Shown: positions 62,653 to 64,000 of the stretch, one piece after another
Position numbering within the stretch: the first letter of the stretch is position 1
Layout of the letters: every line of letters begins with the position of its first letter
Source: Algoriphagus hitonicola
GTDB lineage: Bacteria > Bacteroidota > Bacteroidia > Cytophagales > Cyclobacteriaceae
NCBI RefSeq assembly: GCF_900113375.1
Contig: NZ_FOPC01000008.1
Location: forward strand, 124,001 to 188,000
Length of the DNA stretch: 64,000 bases
Direction: 5' to 3'
Notes under the pieces: generated by a model
The model's database searches: none
Seen by the model: only the letters and a program-made list of their open reading frames with translations
Told to the model about the DNA's origin: nothing
Made by a program: the position numbers and the translations under genes

Positions 62653-62913
62653 ATGGCACACAAAAAAGGTGTAGGTAGCTCCAAAAACGGTAGAGAGTCG
62701 CATTCCAAAAGATTGGGTGTGAAGAAATTTGGCGGTGAGCAAGTGATCGCCGGAAATATCATTGTAAGACAAAGAGGCACAAAACATCATCCAGGGAACA
62801 ATGTAGGGTTGGGCAAAGACCATACCTTGTTTGCATTGTCTGATGGAGTGGTGACTTTCAAAAAGAAAGTAGACGGTAAGTCTTATGTGAGTGTTTTGCC
62901 TGCTGAGGCTTAA
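62653..62913 (+). CDS. rpmA: 50S ribosomal protein L27
   Basis: 86 residues: [56 protein letters not shown], the family sequence throughout. The N-terminus is the short form that does not need the N-terminal cleavage known in Firmicutes. A terminator follows. Confidence 0.97.
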   Translation: MAHKKGVGSSKNGRESHSKRLGVKKFGGEQVIAGNIIVRQRGTKHHPGNNVGLGKDHTLFALSDGVVTFKKKVDGKSYVSVLPAEA

Positions 62914-62931
62914 ACATTACTCCTAACATTG

Positions 62932-62963
62932 AAAGGGCGCTCGAAAGACCGCCCTTTTTTTTT
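62932..62963 (+). terminator. Terminator of rplU-rpmA
   Basis: AAAGGGCG / CGCCCTTT, an 8-bp perfect stem with a 10-nt loop, continued by six more T. Confidence 0.85.
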
Positions 62964-63064
62964 GCGTGAATTCCAGAGGTTTTTACCTCAAATGTAATTT
63001 CAATTTTTATTCTGTGCAGTGTGATTGATATTGGCTAATATACATCCCAAATAATCCCACTAGC

Positions 63065-64000
63065 CATGAAACCATATATACCCATTCTCTTTTTCCTATT
63101 TTGTTTTGGTACTCTTGCCCAGGAAAAACCACTACAACTCGAAGACTACTCCCGCTGGTCTAGAATCATCTCCCCGGAAGTGTCCCCCGATGGTGATTGG
63201 TTTGCCTATGCTTTGCGGCCAAACGGAGGAGACGACACGCTTCATATTTTATCTGTCAAAAATCAACAAGTCGACAGAATCCCAAATGGGTTTTCCCCTA
63301 CTTTTTCTGCTGAGGGTAATTACGTCGCCTACTTTACCAAGCCAGGAGAAGAAGAAGCCGATAAATTGAGAAAAGCCAAAAAGTCGGTCCCTCAATCGGC
63401 AACAGTAAAATCTCTCAGCGTAGATCATCAGTATGTCATCGAAAATGCGGATAGATTGGCGTTTTCCAATGATGGGGCCTACTGGGCTGTGCTCAAGGAG
63501 AAGGCAGAAGGAGCAAAAGGGGCGGATTTGATTCTATACAATTTAGGGAAAAAGCAGGCCATGTCAATCGGGAATGTATCCGATTTTGCCTTTAACCAGA
63601 AGAGCTCTCACTTGGCTTATACTGTCGATGCCGCTGACCAGGCAGGTAATGGTCTTTACCTTTTGGCTTTAGGCACCAAAAATACCACCCTGCTAGATGG
63701 GGACAAAGCGACTTATCAAAAGCTTACCTGGGATGATACTCAGGCAAAAAAAGAGGAGCGGAACGCAAAAGGAAACCAACTGGCGGTGCTCAAGGGAAAC
63801 AAAGTAGATTCACTCTGGCAACAGTCCAATGAATTATTGGTTTTTTATGACCTTAATCGAGAACCTAAGCAAGCGAATCTTTCCATAGAATCATCTGGTT
63901 TTCCGGCTGATTTTGTCATCAGTGACAAAGGAGATTTGAGTTTTTCCGATGACGGGAGATCGATATTTTTTGGGATCAAGGAGCAGGAAGAGAAAATCAA
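63065..64000 (+). CDS. S9-family peptidase, N-terminal part (cut by window edge)
   Basis: 312 residues visible from the ATG at 63065; the frame stays open to the window end. Signal peptide (YIPILFFLFCFGTLAQ) and WD40-like propeller strands (ISPEVSPDGDWFAYAL, GFSPTFSAEGNYVAYF). It is a paralogue of the protein at 22312: the stretch SIGNVSDFAFNQ..YTVDAADQAGNGLYL aligns with NIGNVADFSFNK..YTVDAANQSGNGLYL. The catalytic domain lies outside the window. Confidence 0.85.

Overview
The window looks like a chromosomal segment of a Bacteroidetes bacterium, most likely order Cytophagales and probably close to Algoriphagus/Cyclobacteriaceae. The support is: promoters of the TTTG-N19/20-TAnnTTTG type, type IX secretion (T9SS) C-terminal sorting domains, a TonB-dependent receptor with a carboxypeptidase-regulatory-like N-terminus, DUF5916, DUF3575 and DUF2461 proteins, glycine decarboxylase as one polypeptide, and moderate G+C with A/T-rich intergenic DNA. 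No phage, insertion sequence, plasmid gene or CRISPR array was seen. The genus is an inference.

Layout. 1-4.7 kb: the thrA-thrB-thrC operon on the minus strand (thrC runs off the left edge), preceded by a threonine-rich leader peptide with competing hairpins, which I read as a transcription attenuator. 4.8-10.5 kb: small stress and housekeeping genes (META lipoprotein, Gre-like factor, SDR, MscS channel, alkyltransferase-like protein, sodium symporter, clpS-recR). 10.5-11.2 kb: tRNA-Ala followed by two decayed tandem copies. 11.2-21.1 kb: secreted T9SS proteins, HAD phosphatase, DUF2461, a VapBC-like toxin-antitoxin (TA) pair, murF and an amidohydrolase lipoprotein. 21.1-25.3 kb: a HigBA pair with a decayed amidohydrolase tail beside it, then an S9 peptidase. 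25.3-27.5 kb: four related small proteins of unknown function around an outer-membrane barrel gene. 27.5-34.5 kb: Ca/Na antiporter, TonB receptor plus DUF5916 protein, and another PIN-type TA pair. 34.6-45 kb: sugar dehydrogenase, fbp, a second aspartokinase, an oxidoreductase, an acetyltransferase/fructosamine kinase/LMW phosphatase operon, waaA-rsgA, a phosphoribosyltransferase and panB. 45-49.9 kb: a nested inverted repeat, then a three-gene alpha-glucan (glycogen) operon and a small ORF. 50-57.5 kb: tRNA-His, pyrC, a DEAD-box helicase, an M28 peptidase and gcvP. 57.5-64 kb: a DUF1569-like gene, nrdBA, a long intergenic stretch, rplU-rpmA and the start of a second S9 peptidase.

How the genes work together: aspartate-family amino-acid synthesis appears twice (attenuated thrABC and a stand-alone aspartokinase). 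The glycogen operon and fbp belong to storage and gluconeogenic carbon flow. The most unusual signals are the Thr leader, the decayed tRNA-Ala tandem array carrying a 23-bp palindrome that recurs 34 kb away, the four-member small-protein family and the amidohydrolase relic beside HigBA. All calls come from reading the sequence; no database search was run.
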